Notes under the pieces: model-generated
What the model saw: the letters and a program-made list of their open reading frames with translations, nothing else
Databases searched by the model: none
What the model was told of the DNA's origin: nothing
Shown: positions 1-10,773 of the stretch, piece after piece
Position numbering within the stretch: the first letter of the stretch is position 1
Layout of the letters: every line of letters starts with the position of its first letter
Assembly: GCA_012932865.1 (NCBI GenBank)
Contig: SAXG01000111.1
Coordinates: forward strand, 1-61,020
Origin: Amylostereum areolatum
Taxonomy: Eukaryota > Basidiomycota > Agaricomycetes > Russulales > Stereaceae
Length of the DNA: 61,020 nt
Direction: 5' to 3'
Position numbers and translations under genes: made by a program

Positions 1-3
1 GGT

Positions 4-3000
4 ATGTCGAACTACCTCTCATTCACCCTCTCTTCCCGCCAAACGGGACACAATCTCTCTACAGAGCATCTCACGCGCATCCTTCGCGCATTCGGCCGCC
101 AGAGATCAACACTCGGAACAGCCTCCCTCGAACTAATCATCACGAGGCCGTCAACCGCTCCCGTCGGGAACAGCAAGGAACTCATGAGCCCGGTTCCTGC
201 CATAGCAGACGCTCCGGAACGCTTCGAAAGCTTAGACGTATCTGGGATGAATGACCCACGGGCCGTGCACGAAACAAGTCCCGACCCAGTGAACGTACCA
301 CAGGCTGCCTCCTCTTCTGTCGAAGACGTCGAACCAGGTCCTGGCTCTGTCGGCCCTTCTACAACCAGCGCCGGAACAGCCTCCCTCGGACTAATCATCA
401 CGAGGCCGCCAACCGCTCCCGTCGGGAACAGCGAAGAACTCATGAGCCCGGTTCCTGCCATAGCAGACGCTCCGGAACGCTTCGAAAGCTTAGACGTATC
501 TGGGATGAATGACCCACGGGTCGTGCACGAAACAAGTCCCGACCCGGTGAACGTACCACAGACTGCCTCCTCTTCTGTCGAAGACATCGAACCAGGTCCT
601 GGTTCTGTCGGCCCTTCGACAACCAGCGCGGACAACGCGCCTCCAGGTGTCCCGAGCGAGGAATTGCGACAAGCTGTAGATGCCATGCACGTCCCCCGCT
701 TTCTTGGCGGCGCCGCGTTTCTTTCGTCGACACTGCGCAGACCACGTTTGGGGGCTTGGCTTTATACTCGGATACATGGGAGCCGCTTTGGAGGAAAGTT
801 GGCCTTTGTGTGAACCTAGCAGATGGCATCGCGGAGGTACGTTTCTGAGATCGAAGGCTACCTTTAGATTGACGGAATCTCTCTTAGATTCATCCATACG
901 CCCGGATCGCGTGGAGCGTTTCTTTCCTACATCCCGAGGGTCAGTGGTATCTTTCTATAGTATGATGTCGGCGCTCATCGTGTCGGTCCCCCGGTTTGGT
1001 CAGACCCCTTTCAGCGCAAGTTGAACGCGACGAAATATCATCGAGCTTCTCAATGCCATTGATGGAGCCTATGACTTTGTCAAGCAAGCCATGTCCCTCG
1101 AAAACCGGAAGGAGGCTCTCGTCAAGCACCAAAGATGCTGCTCGCAGGCATCGTAAAACAAATCACCGAGTGCGCGTATTTCATACTCGACTACGCGAAG
1201 GATACCAATTCTGTGAGACGTTTCGTCTGCTGTTGCTCTCACAGCCCCCGGTACTTACACAGTCGCTCTCGTAGGGGAAACGAACGATCAAGAACGCCGT
1301 CAACAGCAAGGTCGATGCTCGGAGGGCAAGCATATTTGGACAAACTCGAGCAACTCAAGAAAGAATTCCTGGGGCACGCGGTCGTGACTACTGAGATCAC
1401 AGTATTCCTCGTCCAGGATTCCGTATCCCGCGTCCAGGATTCCGTATCCCGCGTCCAGGGTATCGTCAAAGACATTTCGAATGACCTCAAGGAGCACGGT
1501 GAGTTTTACATTTTCTCGTCTCTGCCGATCCACTTACCAACGTGCAATAGATATCGACTCGAAGCTGCACACCATCCCGTACGTCGGCGCAGGCTTCCAG
1601 TCAGACAACGGGGGCTGCCTGCCAGGTACTCGCGAAGCATTTCTAGAGAACATCGAGAAATGGATCAATGACCCGGACAGCCAGCACCGCGTCTGCGTCA
1701 TCTTCGGTCAAGCCGGGACCGGCAAATCATCAATTGCACATGAGGTGACTCGTCGATTCGAGCAACTCAGACGCCTCGGATCTTCATTCTGCTTCAACCG
1801 CGATGAGCAGACCTCCCGTCGTCCCCAGCGTCTGTTCTTCAACATCGCACGCGACTTGGCCTATTACGACACATGTTTCAAGCAAGCGTTAAGCCGGGCC
1901 ATCTGCGACGGAGCATACCTCCGCCACCAAGATGACATCTCCTGGCAGCTGGAGAACCTTGTTCTGAAGCCAATGAAGGACCTGCGTGTGGTCGGGCCGC
2001 TTGTTCTGGTCATTGACGCGTTGGACGAGAGCGGAGACGAAGGCGTTCGGGAGAAGATGCTGGCAATATTGGCCAATAGGGTGCCCAAACTCCCCGCTTG
2101 CTTTCGCATTGTGATCACCTCAAGAGCAGAGCCTGATATCACGGACATCTTCGATGCTTCAGACGTGTCGAACCACATCCGCTTTCTTCGCATGGACGAC
2201 AATAGCCTGGCAGCCAGTACACCCATCGACATTCTCGCTTACATCCGTTCCCGACGCGATAAATCCAAGGCTCAACTGCAGGCGTTCCTCAACGAAGATC
2301 GTTGCCGGATGCTCGCAGAAAAATCGGAGAGACTGTTCCAGTGGGCGTCCGTCGCCTGCAATTATCTCACTAAGTCTGAAGGAGGGCTTACGACCTCAGA
2401 CCAGTTCAAAAATCTTGTTAACACGTCAACAAACGGTACGCCTCTTGACGCATTATACAAATTATACCAAGGTGTCCTACAGCAACGCTTCAAGATAACA
2501 AATAATGTCGTGGAAGGGCGCTTCAAGTCAGTAATGGGACGCGTACTCGCTGCATTCGAGCCGCTGTCCTTGTCGTCGCTGGCAGAACTACACCCTCCCA
2601 ACGACGACCCCGAGCAGTACGATGGTGTCCTATCGGTTGTAGGCCCCTTGAGCTCCTTACTGAGTGGTGTGCACGACCCTTCCACCCCCATTCGTCCACT
2701 TCACACCTCCTTCCGCGACTTTCTGGTCAACAAACAACACAGCCTCAAATTCCATATCAATACCCAAAACTACCACTCCGACCTGGCTTTTGCGTGCCTG
2801 CGCACGCTAAACACTCATCTCAAATTCAACATGTGTCGACTGGAGACATCGTACGCCTTTAACAAGGACGTTCCCAACCTGGATGAGCGCGTCCCGACCT
2901 CGATACCCCCCATTTATGTCGTACGCCTGCCGTTTTTGGGCACAGCATCTGCAGTTGTCGAAATTTGATGACGCTATCTATCACCACGTCCGCCGTTTAC

Positions 3001-5716
3001 TGGTCGACAAACTTCTGTTTTGGCTTGAAGCCCTCAGTCTCTTACGGGAGGTGGAGACTGCAGTGCCTTCTCTGAAGTGCGTGGTGGAATGGACCAAGGT
3101 GAGTTTGGTGTGTCTCAACCATGGTGCTTGTATTGACTGGTATGTAACATTCGGAAGGGACATCCTGCGGCAGATGACGCACGAACGATGGCCACAGACG
3201 CATACAGATTTGTGCGACTCTTCGGAGCGTGCATCACTGATTCTGCTCCCCATGTTTATGTGTCCGCGTTGCCCTTCACTCCAGAATCCTCACACGTGTT
3301 CCGTAATTACGGACGTCACTTTCCCCGCATCCCGCGTGTTTGCACTGGACGAGCAAATACTTGGCCCCAAATGGACATGGTTCTCACAGGTCATGATGAA
3401 TCGGTTCATTCCGTCTCTTTTTCTCCAGATGGAAGACAAATTGTCTCTGGATCCGATGACGGTACCATCCGTCTATGGAGCGCTGTGACGGGCGAGGCCA
3501 TCGGTGCGCTTCTGGAAGGTCACACAGGTGGTGTTCTATCCGTCGCATTCTCACCAGACGGAAAACGCATTGTCTCTGGATCCGATGACAAGACCATTCG
3601 TCTATGGAGCACTACCAGTGAGACGGACTCGGACAAGACCATCCGCGTGCCTCTGGAAGGTCACACAAGCATGGTTAACTCCGTTGCATTCTCACCAGAT
3701 GGAAAACACATCGTCTCTGGATCCTGGGACGGGACCGTCCGTGTATGGAGCACTGAGACAGGCGAGGCCATCGGCGCACCTCGTGAAGGTCGCATATACG
3801 GTGTTACATCCGTCGCATTCTCACCGGACGGAAAACACATTGTCTCTGGATCCAGCGATAAGACCATCCATGTATGGAGGACTGAGACAAGCGAGGCCAT
3901 CGGTGCACCTCTGGAAGGTCACACAGACTGCGTTAACTCCCTTGCATTCTCACCAGATGGAAAACACATTGTCTCTGGATCCGATGACAACACCATTCGT
4001 CTATGGAGTTTGGAGACGCGAGAGGCCATCTGCGCACCTCTGGAAGGTCACACAAGGGGTGTTAGATCCGTTGCTTTCACTCCAGACGGAAGACACATCG
4101 TCTCCGGGTCCTGGGACACCACCGTCCGTGTATGGAGCGCTGAGACAGGCGAGGCCATCGGCGCGCCTCTGAAAGGTCACACAAGCGGAGTTGAATCCGT
4201 CGCATTCTCACCAGATGGAAAACACATCGTCTCTGGATCCTTGGACAAGACCATTCATCTATGGAGCGCTGAGACGGGTGAAGCCATCAGCGCGCTTCTG
4301 GAAGGTCACACAGACATGGTTACATCTGTCGCATTCTCACCAGACGATGAACACATCACCTCTGGATCCGACGATGATACCATTCATCTATGGAGCACTG
4401 CGACGGGCGAGGCCATCGGCGCCCCTAACGCAGGTCACGCTGGTCGTGTTACATCCGTCGCATTCTCACTAGATGGAAAACACATTGTCTCTGGATCCAA
4501 GGACAAGACCATTCGTCTATGGAGTTCGGAGACAGGCGAGGCCATCGGCGCACCTATGAAAGGTCACACACACGAAGTTGACTCCGTTGCATTCTCACCA
4601 GATGGCAGACAAATTATTTCTGTATCCTGGGACAGCATCTGTGTATGGAGCGCTGAGACAGGCGAGGCCATCGGTGCGCCTCTGGCTCTGAAAGGTCACA
4701 GAGCCCGGCGTGTTGAACCCGTCGCATTCTCACCAGATGGAAAATGCATTGTCTTTGGATACCGGGACTGGGCCATCCGTCTGTGGAGTTCGGAGACGGG
4801 CAAGGCCATCGGCGCACCTCTGGAAGGTCACACAAGACATATTACATCCGTCGCATTTTCACCGGACGGAAAACACATCGCCTCTGGATCCGAAGACAAC
4901 ACCATCCGTCTGTGGAGTTCGGAGACGCGCGCGGCCATCGGCAAACCTCTGGAAGGTCACACGGACGGAGTTGAATCCGTTGCATTCTCACCAGACGGAA
5001 AGCACATTGTCTCTGGATCCTGGGACGGGACCGTCCGTCTGTGGAGTTCGGAGACGTGCGAGGCCATTTGTGCGCCTCTACAATGTTACACAGAGTATGT
5101 TGCATCCGTTGCATTCTCACCGGACGGAAGATGCATTGTCGCTGGATCCGATGACGGGACCATCCGTCTGTGGAGTTGGAAGATGGGCGAGGCCATCGGC
5201 ACGCCTCCGGAACTTAAAGGTCACAGAAAAGTGGTTACATCCGTCGCATTCTCACCAGACGGAAGATGCATCGCCTCTGGATCCGAGGACAGTACCATTC
5301 GTCTATGGAGTGTGCACAATAAGCGAGAAGGTAAAGTGGAACTGTCAGACTTTCCAATGAGTGCCAAAGACACTAACCCCTTCGCATCAGGCGTCAGTTT
5401 CTCCCGCAACCCGAGTCACGCCCTAGCCAATCCCGACATCCTACTTGGTTCTACCTCATCCCCGTCAGAAACCGATGCCCGTGATTTGCTACATATGCAG
5501 GAAGATAGCTGGCTTGTTGGCCCCGAGTCGCGATTGCTGCTGTGGGTCCCTACCGAAAACCGCCGGCAAATGCATTGGGTTCGTGAAGATTTTGTAATCG
5601 GCCAGCACACGACGGAGCTGGACCTTAGCGACTTTGCACACGGACCAAACTGGCACGAATGCTATGTAGGCGAGGACAGGGACGTCCACGGTGGGAGTGG
5701 TGAAGGGAACCTTTAG
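4..5716 (+). CDS. NLR-like NACHT-WD40 protein, reading frame broken
   Basis: A STAND/NLR-type signalling ATPase, expected to act as an intracellular sensor in fungal non-self recognition (family knowledge). Readable exons: 4-690 (two 86-residue repeats), 741-836 (DTWEPLWRKVGLC helical N-terminal domain), 888-about 940, then 1030-1212 and 1275-1498, the NACHT region 1551-3098, and 3158-5716. The Walker A motif GQAGTGKSS lies near 1708-1735, Walker B LVLVIDALDES near 2000-2030, and 15 WD40 repeats follow. Introns such as 691-740, 837-887, 1499-1550 and 3099-3157 are GT-AG. The frame jumps without any possible intron near 1035, 1131, 1326 and 2905-2920, each fixable by a 1-2 nt indel; a further break near 910-930 is possible. 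It is therefore a decaying gene or carries assembly indels. The 5' end may lie outside the window. Confidence 0.75.
115..630 (+). repeat. 258 bp in-frame tandem duplication (2 units)
   Basis: Units 115-372 and 373-630 are nearly identical and exactly 258 bp (86 codons) each, so the frame is kept. Each unit begins GTASL and ends GPSTTSA, rich in Pro, Ser and Glu. The few differences include Glu to Gly, Ala to Val and Val to Ile changes. The high identity implies recent duplication or homogenisation in the N-terminal low-complexity part of the NLR-like gene. Confidence 0.95.
1411..1459 (+). repeat. 21 bp tandem repeat inside the NLR-like gene
   Basis: The unit GTCCAGGATTCCGTATCCCG plus one C occurs at 1411-1431 and 1432-1452, followed by a partial third copy. 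It encodes VQDSVSR heptads, so it extends an amphipathic helix just before the NACHT domain without shifting frame. Confidence 0.9.
3383..5326 (+). repeat. WD40 array, 15 units of about 129 bp
   Basis: Fifteen consecutive units follow the pattern GH-x-VxSVAFSPDGKHIVSGS-D-TIRLWS-ETGEAIGAPL. Nucleotide identity between units is very high, with blocks such as GCATTCTCACCAGA recurring almost unchanged. Units 4, 10, 11 and 14 are the most divergent: unit 4 has GR in place of GH, unit 14 has CY in place of GH, and unit 11 reads VFGYRDW. Such near-identical arrays are typical of concerted evolution in fungal NWD genes; the ligand is unknown. Confidence 0.95.
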
Positions 5717-6664
5717 TACCCAGTACAGTGCGCACGAGTTGTTTTCGATTTTTGCAGTCTCTAGACGTGGATCTTTCGATTTTGCTTCTGGCTTACGCCT
5801 GTTTCCGCGATGCAGTTCACGACAATGTTCGGGGGGATTCAGCTTGCAATATCTTACTGTTTCATGGCCGTTTCACTCGCGATACCGATGTAGAACTACG
5901 CTTATCAGTACAGACCACGGATAACGCACACAGAACCAACATTACATTATATTCAACCTGAACGTCGAACGCTTCAGCACGACGAGGCGCGACGAGAAGA
6001 CCCGTGGGACGTCGACGTCATGCACAACGCCCGGACAATCATCAGTGTGGTCGAGATCACGACCAGAGGAAGGTTGACTGGAAACGACTGGTGGATTTAT
6101 GTAGCCTGCCTGTAATTAAAGGTGCCTTATGTCGAACTAACCCCACTCGCCCAGACGGTTCCAGCCCGAAAACGACGCCAGGAAAAGATGAATGCCATAT
6201 GGATACACGCCGCGGACGACACGGCAGCTTTTGAGAATATTCGACTCGAGGGCGGAAGCGGCGTAAGGCTTCATACTAGTCATGTGTGCTGAGCTCGGCG
6301 GGCTGGTCGGTAATGGCCAGAGTCCGAGCGTAGGAGATGGGGCGCTGGTGTCCTGTTCGAGGGACGGTGAAGTGGAGTCCAAGTAGGAAGAAGGTGGGGC
6401 GTCGTCTGGTGGGATCGGAGTCAAGACGAGGAGTGGACGAAGTGTGGATGTTGGTCTTTTCCGCTGATTCTCTGGACGTCGCGGGAGATGGTGGGAAGGG
6501 CAGGATCGGAAAGCTATGATGAAAGTTCCACGGGTTTCTCGCTAGTGGCCGGCTCGTCGTCGTCGTCGTCGGGAAGGTCAAACATCGCCTGCATCGCTTC
6601 GACAATCTCCCACCCAGAGTAAAGGTGCAGTGTCGCAGGTGTAAGAGTGAGAGAGCACGGAGGC
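5717..6664. other. intergenic stretch, no gene assigned
   Basis: A plus-strand frame at about 5965-6110 is open and looks coding (it contains PWDVDVMHNARTI and GNDWWIYVACL before a stop), but I recognise no family and can define no start or exons. The rest, 6120-6664, has only short overlapping frames on both strands. Confidence 0.4.
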
Positions 6665-6945
6665 TCAGACCTGGCCTGAGGCCGCCACCGCGACGTTCGC
6701 GACGGTCTCGATGGGCTTCATCGACGGAAAGAGGAAGACTTCCTTGATGTCTGCGACCAGAAACGTGAGTAAATATGATTAGGAAGCAGGAAGTAAGTAC
6801 GCGTACTGGAGGAGTCGGTGAGGAACATGGCGAGGCGTGTCAAGAAAGACGTGAGCACACGTACCAGCTCTTCGAAGCGTGCACGCTGCTCGAAGGGGTC
6901 GTTCAACTCCATGTAGGCGCTGCAGAACTCCTTACCCAATGTTAC
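6665..6945 (-). pseudogene. KRS1: lysyl-tRNA synthetase 3'-end relic
   Basis: On the minus strand the sequence reads [21 protein letters not shown], a conserved segment of eukaryotic class II lysyl-tRNA synthetase. It then jumps to [10 protein letters not shown], a 56 bp intron (6806-6751, GTACGC...GCAG), and [13 protein letters not shown] followed by a stop at 6665-6667. About 40 residues between FEE and RLAMFL, including the GLGxDR motif-3 region, are missing. A GTACGT donor sits at the break, so the deletion may have joined an intron to the next exon. Everything upstream (anticodon-binding domain, motifs 1 and 2) is absent. It is a truncated relic of a housekeeping gene. Confidence 0.8.
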
Positions 6946-6989
6946 GTGCGTTGGAACAATGTGAAGAACGTCGGAGTTGGCGATGATGT

Positions 6990-7332
6990 TGTGCATTGTG
7001 CGTTTAGAAAATTAGAACTCTCGGAGGGTATTGTACTTGTGGTTCCGATTTGCGGGGTGCGTCCGGGTGAGAGGAGGTTGAGACAGGTGTAGTATGGTTT
7101 TAGCCTGGCGGTATGGCCTAAAGGCAGGAAAAGGCTAGACAGTCGAGTAAGGCTCGAAATTTCTCCATTTCTGAATCCCTGGATGAGCTCGAAGCGAGGG
7201 AGGAGGAGGAGGTCACGGTGGTCAAAAGCCAACGAACACACGTGATCGCGTTCGAACAATGCGCCGCCAAAAGACTTGACTCGTTCCTTGTGTTGAACGC
7301 CGACCACCACCACCACCACCACCTTCACCATC
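6990..7332. other. upstream region, no gene seen
   Basis: This stretch lies between the lysyl-tRNA synthetase relic and the start of the next plus-strand gene. It contains a CACCAC trinucleotide run (about 7302-7323) just before the next ATG, probably 5' UTR. I see no TATA box or coding exon. Confidence 0.5.
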
Positions 7333-8965
7333 ATGCTCAGCTCCCGCCCCGTCGCGCTCACCACCGACGGACACCCAATGTACACTAAGACGCCCGGACG
7401 CAGCTTGCTCAAGGGTCGAGGCAACCTCCAGGAGAACACCCTCCACCGCCCGACGACCGGCAAGGCGAACAAGGCCTCCCTCCAGACGCCCTTCCACGAC
7501 GCCGACATCCGTGCGCTCCCCAACACACTCCTCACACACGCGCACACCCTGACGCAGCCCCTTCTCCAGAACCGACCAAGCTCTTCCAGGGCGTCCAGCC
7601 GGGCAAGAGCACGACCGCCACGACCGCCACGACCGCCCTCGCCCGCCCGCTCGGCGACAAAACGCCCTTCCACAACCGCGGGCGGAACGTCTCCCTCGCC
7701 ACGCCCGCGCCGGTAGGCAAGATGGGCAGCTACCTCGTCGCCGAGACCCCCGGCTACCTCCTCCGGCCGAGCTCGACGCGCAAGTCCGTGCGCGCGCGCC
7801 GGAGCTCGGGCCCGTGCTTCCAGACCCCCATCACCAACGGGAACCACTGGGACGTGAGCGCGGGCGACATCGAGGTCGAGGATGCGCAGGAGGAGGCGGA
7901 GGCCGCGCCCGTGCTGGACTACGACGAGATCGAGTACATGCCACCCACCGCCATCGGTACGTCCGCCCTTCCCCTCTTGTGGTCGTGCGCGAAGACACGG
8001 GAGCTGATGGGCGAGCACCAGCGCGCCCGTACGAGCCTGCGTTCGAGATGCCGGACTACAAGGCCGTCGGAAGGCAGCTGTTCGACATGATGCACTCCTA
8101 TCCCTGCGACGACCGCCTCGACCGCTACTACGCCGCGGAGAAGGACAGGATGGACGAGGGCCTCCTTGCCGCGACGGGCTACGCGGACGCCTCCTCCCAG
8201 TGGGATCTCCTCCCGCTCCCCGCCCTCCGTAAGCCCGCCCTCGCCCCCCCCTCTCCCTCCCCAACCTCGCGGCACTCATCCCCGCCGTCCTTCGCAGAGA
8301 CCGACGACCCGTTCGCCGCCCCCGCCGGGCCCTCCGCCCCTCCGCCCCACCGCCAAATGCGGGCCCCCGCGAAGCCCATCGCGCACAGCAGAGCGCCGTC
8401 CACCTTCAGCTCGCGGCCCGCCTCCACAGCGTATGCCTCCCGCCCGGGAACGAGCGCCTCAGCCCGTCGCGCCCCGCTCTCCCGCACGGCCTCCCCCCCC
8501 GCCGCGCGCGCCAACCGCACCGCCATCCCCGCACCCACGCTATCCAAGTCGACGGCGCCGCGCCCCACCTCGGGAGCGGCCAAATCTGCATCTACACGTC
8601 CCGCGACGAACATGTCTACCACTGCCCCACGCCCCATCACGTCGACCGCCCCACGCCCTATCACGTCGACCGCCTCTCGCCCTACCCCGTCCACCTCCCG
8701 CGCGCCCCCCAAGCCTACACCGACCGTCGCAGCTCCCAACCGCCCCGCCACCGCCGCGTCCGTGCGCGCGATCCCTGCGCGCCCCCAGCCCCTAGCGCGC
8801 CCCGCGACGTCGACCGCGACCCGCCGTCCGCTAGCGACCTCGCGGCCCAACGGCCCTGCCGGTTCGTCACCGGGGACGGCGCGCAAGGGTGCGGTGCCGG
8901 AGGACGTGGTGTTGACGTTCGACGACGGGGGTTCGGTCGACGACGGCTTCGTGTTCGATGTCTGA
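7333..8965 (+). CDS. disordered D-box protein, possible securin
   Basis: Exons 7333-7510, 7558-7956, 8022-8228 and 8298-8965 join in frame to 483 residues. The last intron (69 bp) is a multiple of three and could be retained. Near the N-terminus GRSLLKGRGN fits the APC/C destruction box RxxLxxxxN; a TPFH motif occurs twice; mid-protein DYDEIEYMPP resembles the acidic separase-binding segment of fungal securins as I remember it. MPDYKAVGRQL and a Cys-containing helix follow, then a long Ala/Pro/Ser/Thr tail and an acidic C-terminus. A securin (separase inhibitor, nuclear, degraded at anaphase) is a reasonable guess, but low complexity makes it uncertain. The exon structure is secure. Confidence 0.6.
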
Positions 8966-9688
8966 CGATCCGTGTGTTGGGGATTCGCTAGTCACTAGTC
9001 ACTAGTCACTATTCACCCGTCCCGGTCGATTTGTTTTGTTGCGCCCGAATGTCCGTTGTATTTAGATGTCTAAATGCACAGTACCACATCGAAGCCGAAT
9101 GCCCTCTGAACTTTGAAATTTGAAGCCTCCATCGCGCAACCTCAGCGTGAAAGAGCTCTTCCACCACATAAGTACATGACGTTCCCCGCCCACTTATTTC
9201 CTTCACCCGTATGTGAAAGGCAAGCGCGTCCATCCCACCGTCGCCCAGCAACTCGTGGAATTCAGTTGGCGCTAACAAATACACGACAAGGACAAGAAAC
9301 GGACTTGTACCGTACGAAGAAAGGCGTTCGCGATGATATGCAACGCGGCGCAGGCGCGAACGTACATGAGGGAACAGGGGGGGGGGGCGGGGGGCGGAGT
9401 CCGACAATATAAAAAAACGAGTGACGACGGCCGACGCGGCGCGCGCGCGCACGTCAGAGGGCGCACGCGCCCGGCGGGCGGCAGACGCACGTACAAGCCA
9501 ATAGCGAGATGATTTCAAGGTTATGTGACGAACGTCCGAAACAGCGGGTTTCCCCAGTAGGGGGGACCGGAATGGGAGGGGAGGGGAGGGGAAGGGAAGG
9601 ATCATACATCAGAGTCAGAAGACGGGATGGAGAATGGGCAACGGGGGATGAAAGGGGGAGGAGGAGGAGAGGGTATGGTATGGTATGT
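8966..9688. other. intergenic, 3' ends of convergent genes
   Basis: The region separates two convergent genes. It holds a 7 bp tandem repeat (CTAGTCA, 3 copies from 8988) right after the upstream stop, a G-run (about 9379-9400) and a purine-rich strand at 9570-9680. Frames here are open only because of composition. No gene is supported. Confidence 0.6.
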
Positions 9689-10773
9689 CTAAGCGCGGGC
9701 TTCGCCGGCGTCCTGGGCGAGCGCGACCTTCTCGTCGGTGTACTCCGGCGGGGCGACGAAGAGCTCCTCAGCGTCGACGTGGACGCGGGGCGCGTAGAAC
9801 ACGGCGATCTCCTCGTACTCGCGCGCGTCGGGCCCGGTAGAGCCCTTAACGGCGCGGAAGACGAGGAGGGAGAGGACCCAGAACATGCGGAGGAGAACGC
9901 CGATGCCGCAACCTATTTATAGCGGGGAGAGGACGCATGGGCTGGTCAGTATGGAAAAATAACGGATGCGGGAATAGGACCACGAAGAAAGGGTAGCGAG
10001 GGGGGGGGGCACTTCGCGCTGGGAGCCCGCTCTGAAACGCGGGAAGAAACTCCCTGAGACAAGGATAGCCATGGGCGCAGGGTACCGATCCCAACCCGAC
10101 GACGGCGTCAAAGCGCATCATCCCCATCCGCCCACGCACGATTGCGCCCCTCCACTGCATACGAATCAAAGATACGGCCACGAATAACTCACCCAGGACG
10201 AAGGCCACGGCGCGACCCTCCCAAGGACCGAGGGTCATGAGCGCGCGGTGGATGCGGTGCGTGAACGATCCGCGGTGGTGGCGCATCGGGCGGAATCCGT
10301 GGTGGTGGTGATGCATCATCACCCGCCTGCCCTGTCCTTCTCCCGAGTGCTCCGCTTGCGGCTCGGCTTGGGCGCCGGCCTCGGGGAGCGGGATGTCTTG
10401 GAGGAGGCTTCCGCCGACGAAGAAGGGCGCGATCGGGGGCGGGGGGTGGCCGTGCTCGTGCTCGTCGTGGGGCATGCCGATGGAGGCGAGGAAGCGGGAG
10501 ACGCCGCCCTGCATCTTGTCGCAGAGGTGGCGCATGCGGGTGGGGCGCACGGCGATGGCGGCGTGCATCTCGTTGCGGCCGGGGGCTGGGGGGTACGCAG
10601 CGGGGGCCCCGAGTCTGAAAGGCCGCACCTCGGTCGTGGAAATCATGATGCTGAGAGGTGCGGCGCTAACTGAGGATGTTGAGGGCGACCGTGAGAGGGC
10701 GAAGATGGCGGTATGATGAGAGAGACGCACCGAGGCTGGCGCCTGCGACAAGGAGCGGAAGGGAGAGCTTCAT
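9689..10773 (-). CDS. His-rich secreted or membrane protein, function unknown
   Basis: Exons 10731-10773, 10193-10669 and 9689-9912 join in frame to 247 residues. The start MKLSLPLLVAGASL is a signal peptide or signal anchor. A His-rich segment follows (EHEHGHPP, then MMHHHHHGFRPMRHH), which could bind metal. Near residue 175 a hydrophobic segment (VAFVLGCGIGVLLRMFWVL) spans the junction of exons 2 and 3 and should cross the membrane. The tail is acidic and hydrophilic. Intron 2 is long (280 bp, GTGAGT...AATAG). I do not recognise the family. Confidence 0.65.

Noticed and set aside
3504..4975. Plus and minus frames within the WD40 array
   Set aside because: They recur with the 129 bp period in other phases, so they are shadows of the repeats.
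3383..5326. CRISPR-like periodic repeat
   Set aside because: The period is coding (43 residues, WD40) with no spacer structure, in a eukaryote.
6942..8279. 445-codon minus-strand frame opposite the D-box gene
   Set aside because: It is GC-rich antisense of a four-exon gene with good splice sites; the translation is Arg/Gly-rich without a domain.
8179..8886. 235-codon minus-strand frame
   Set aside because: Shadow of the Ala/Pro/Thr-rich last exon of the D-box gene.
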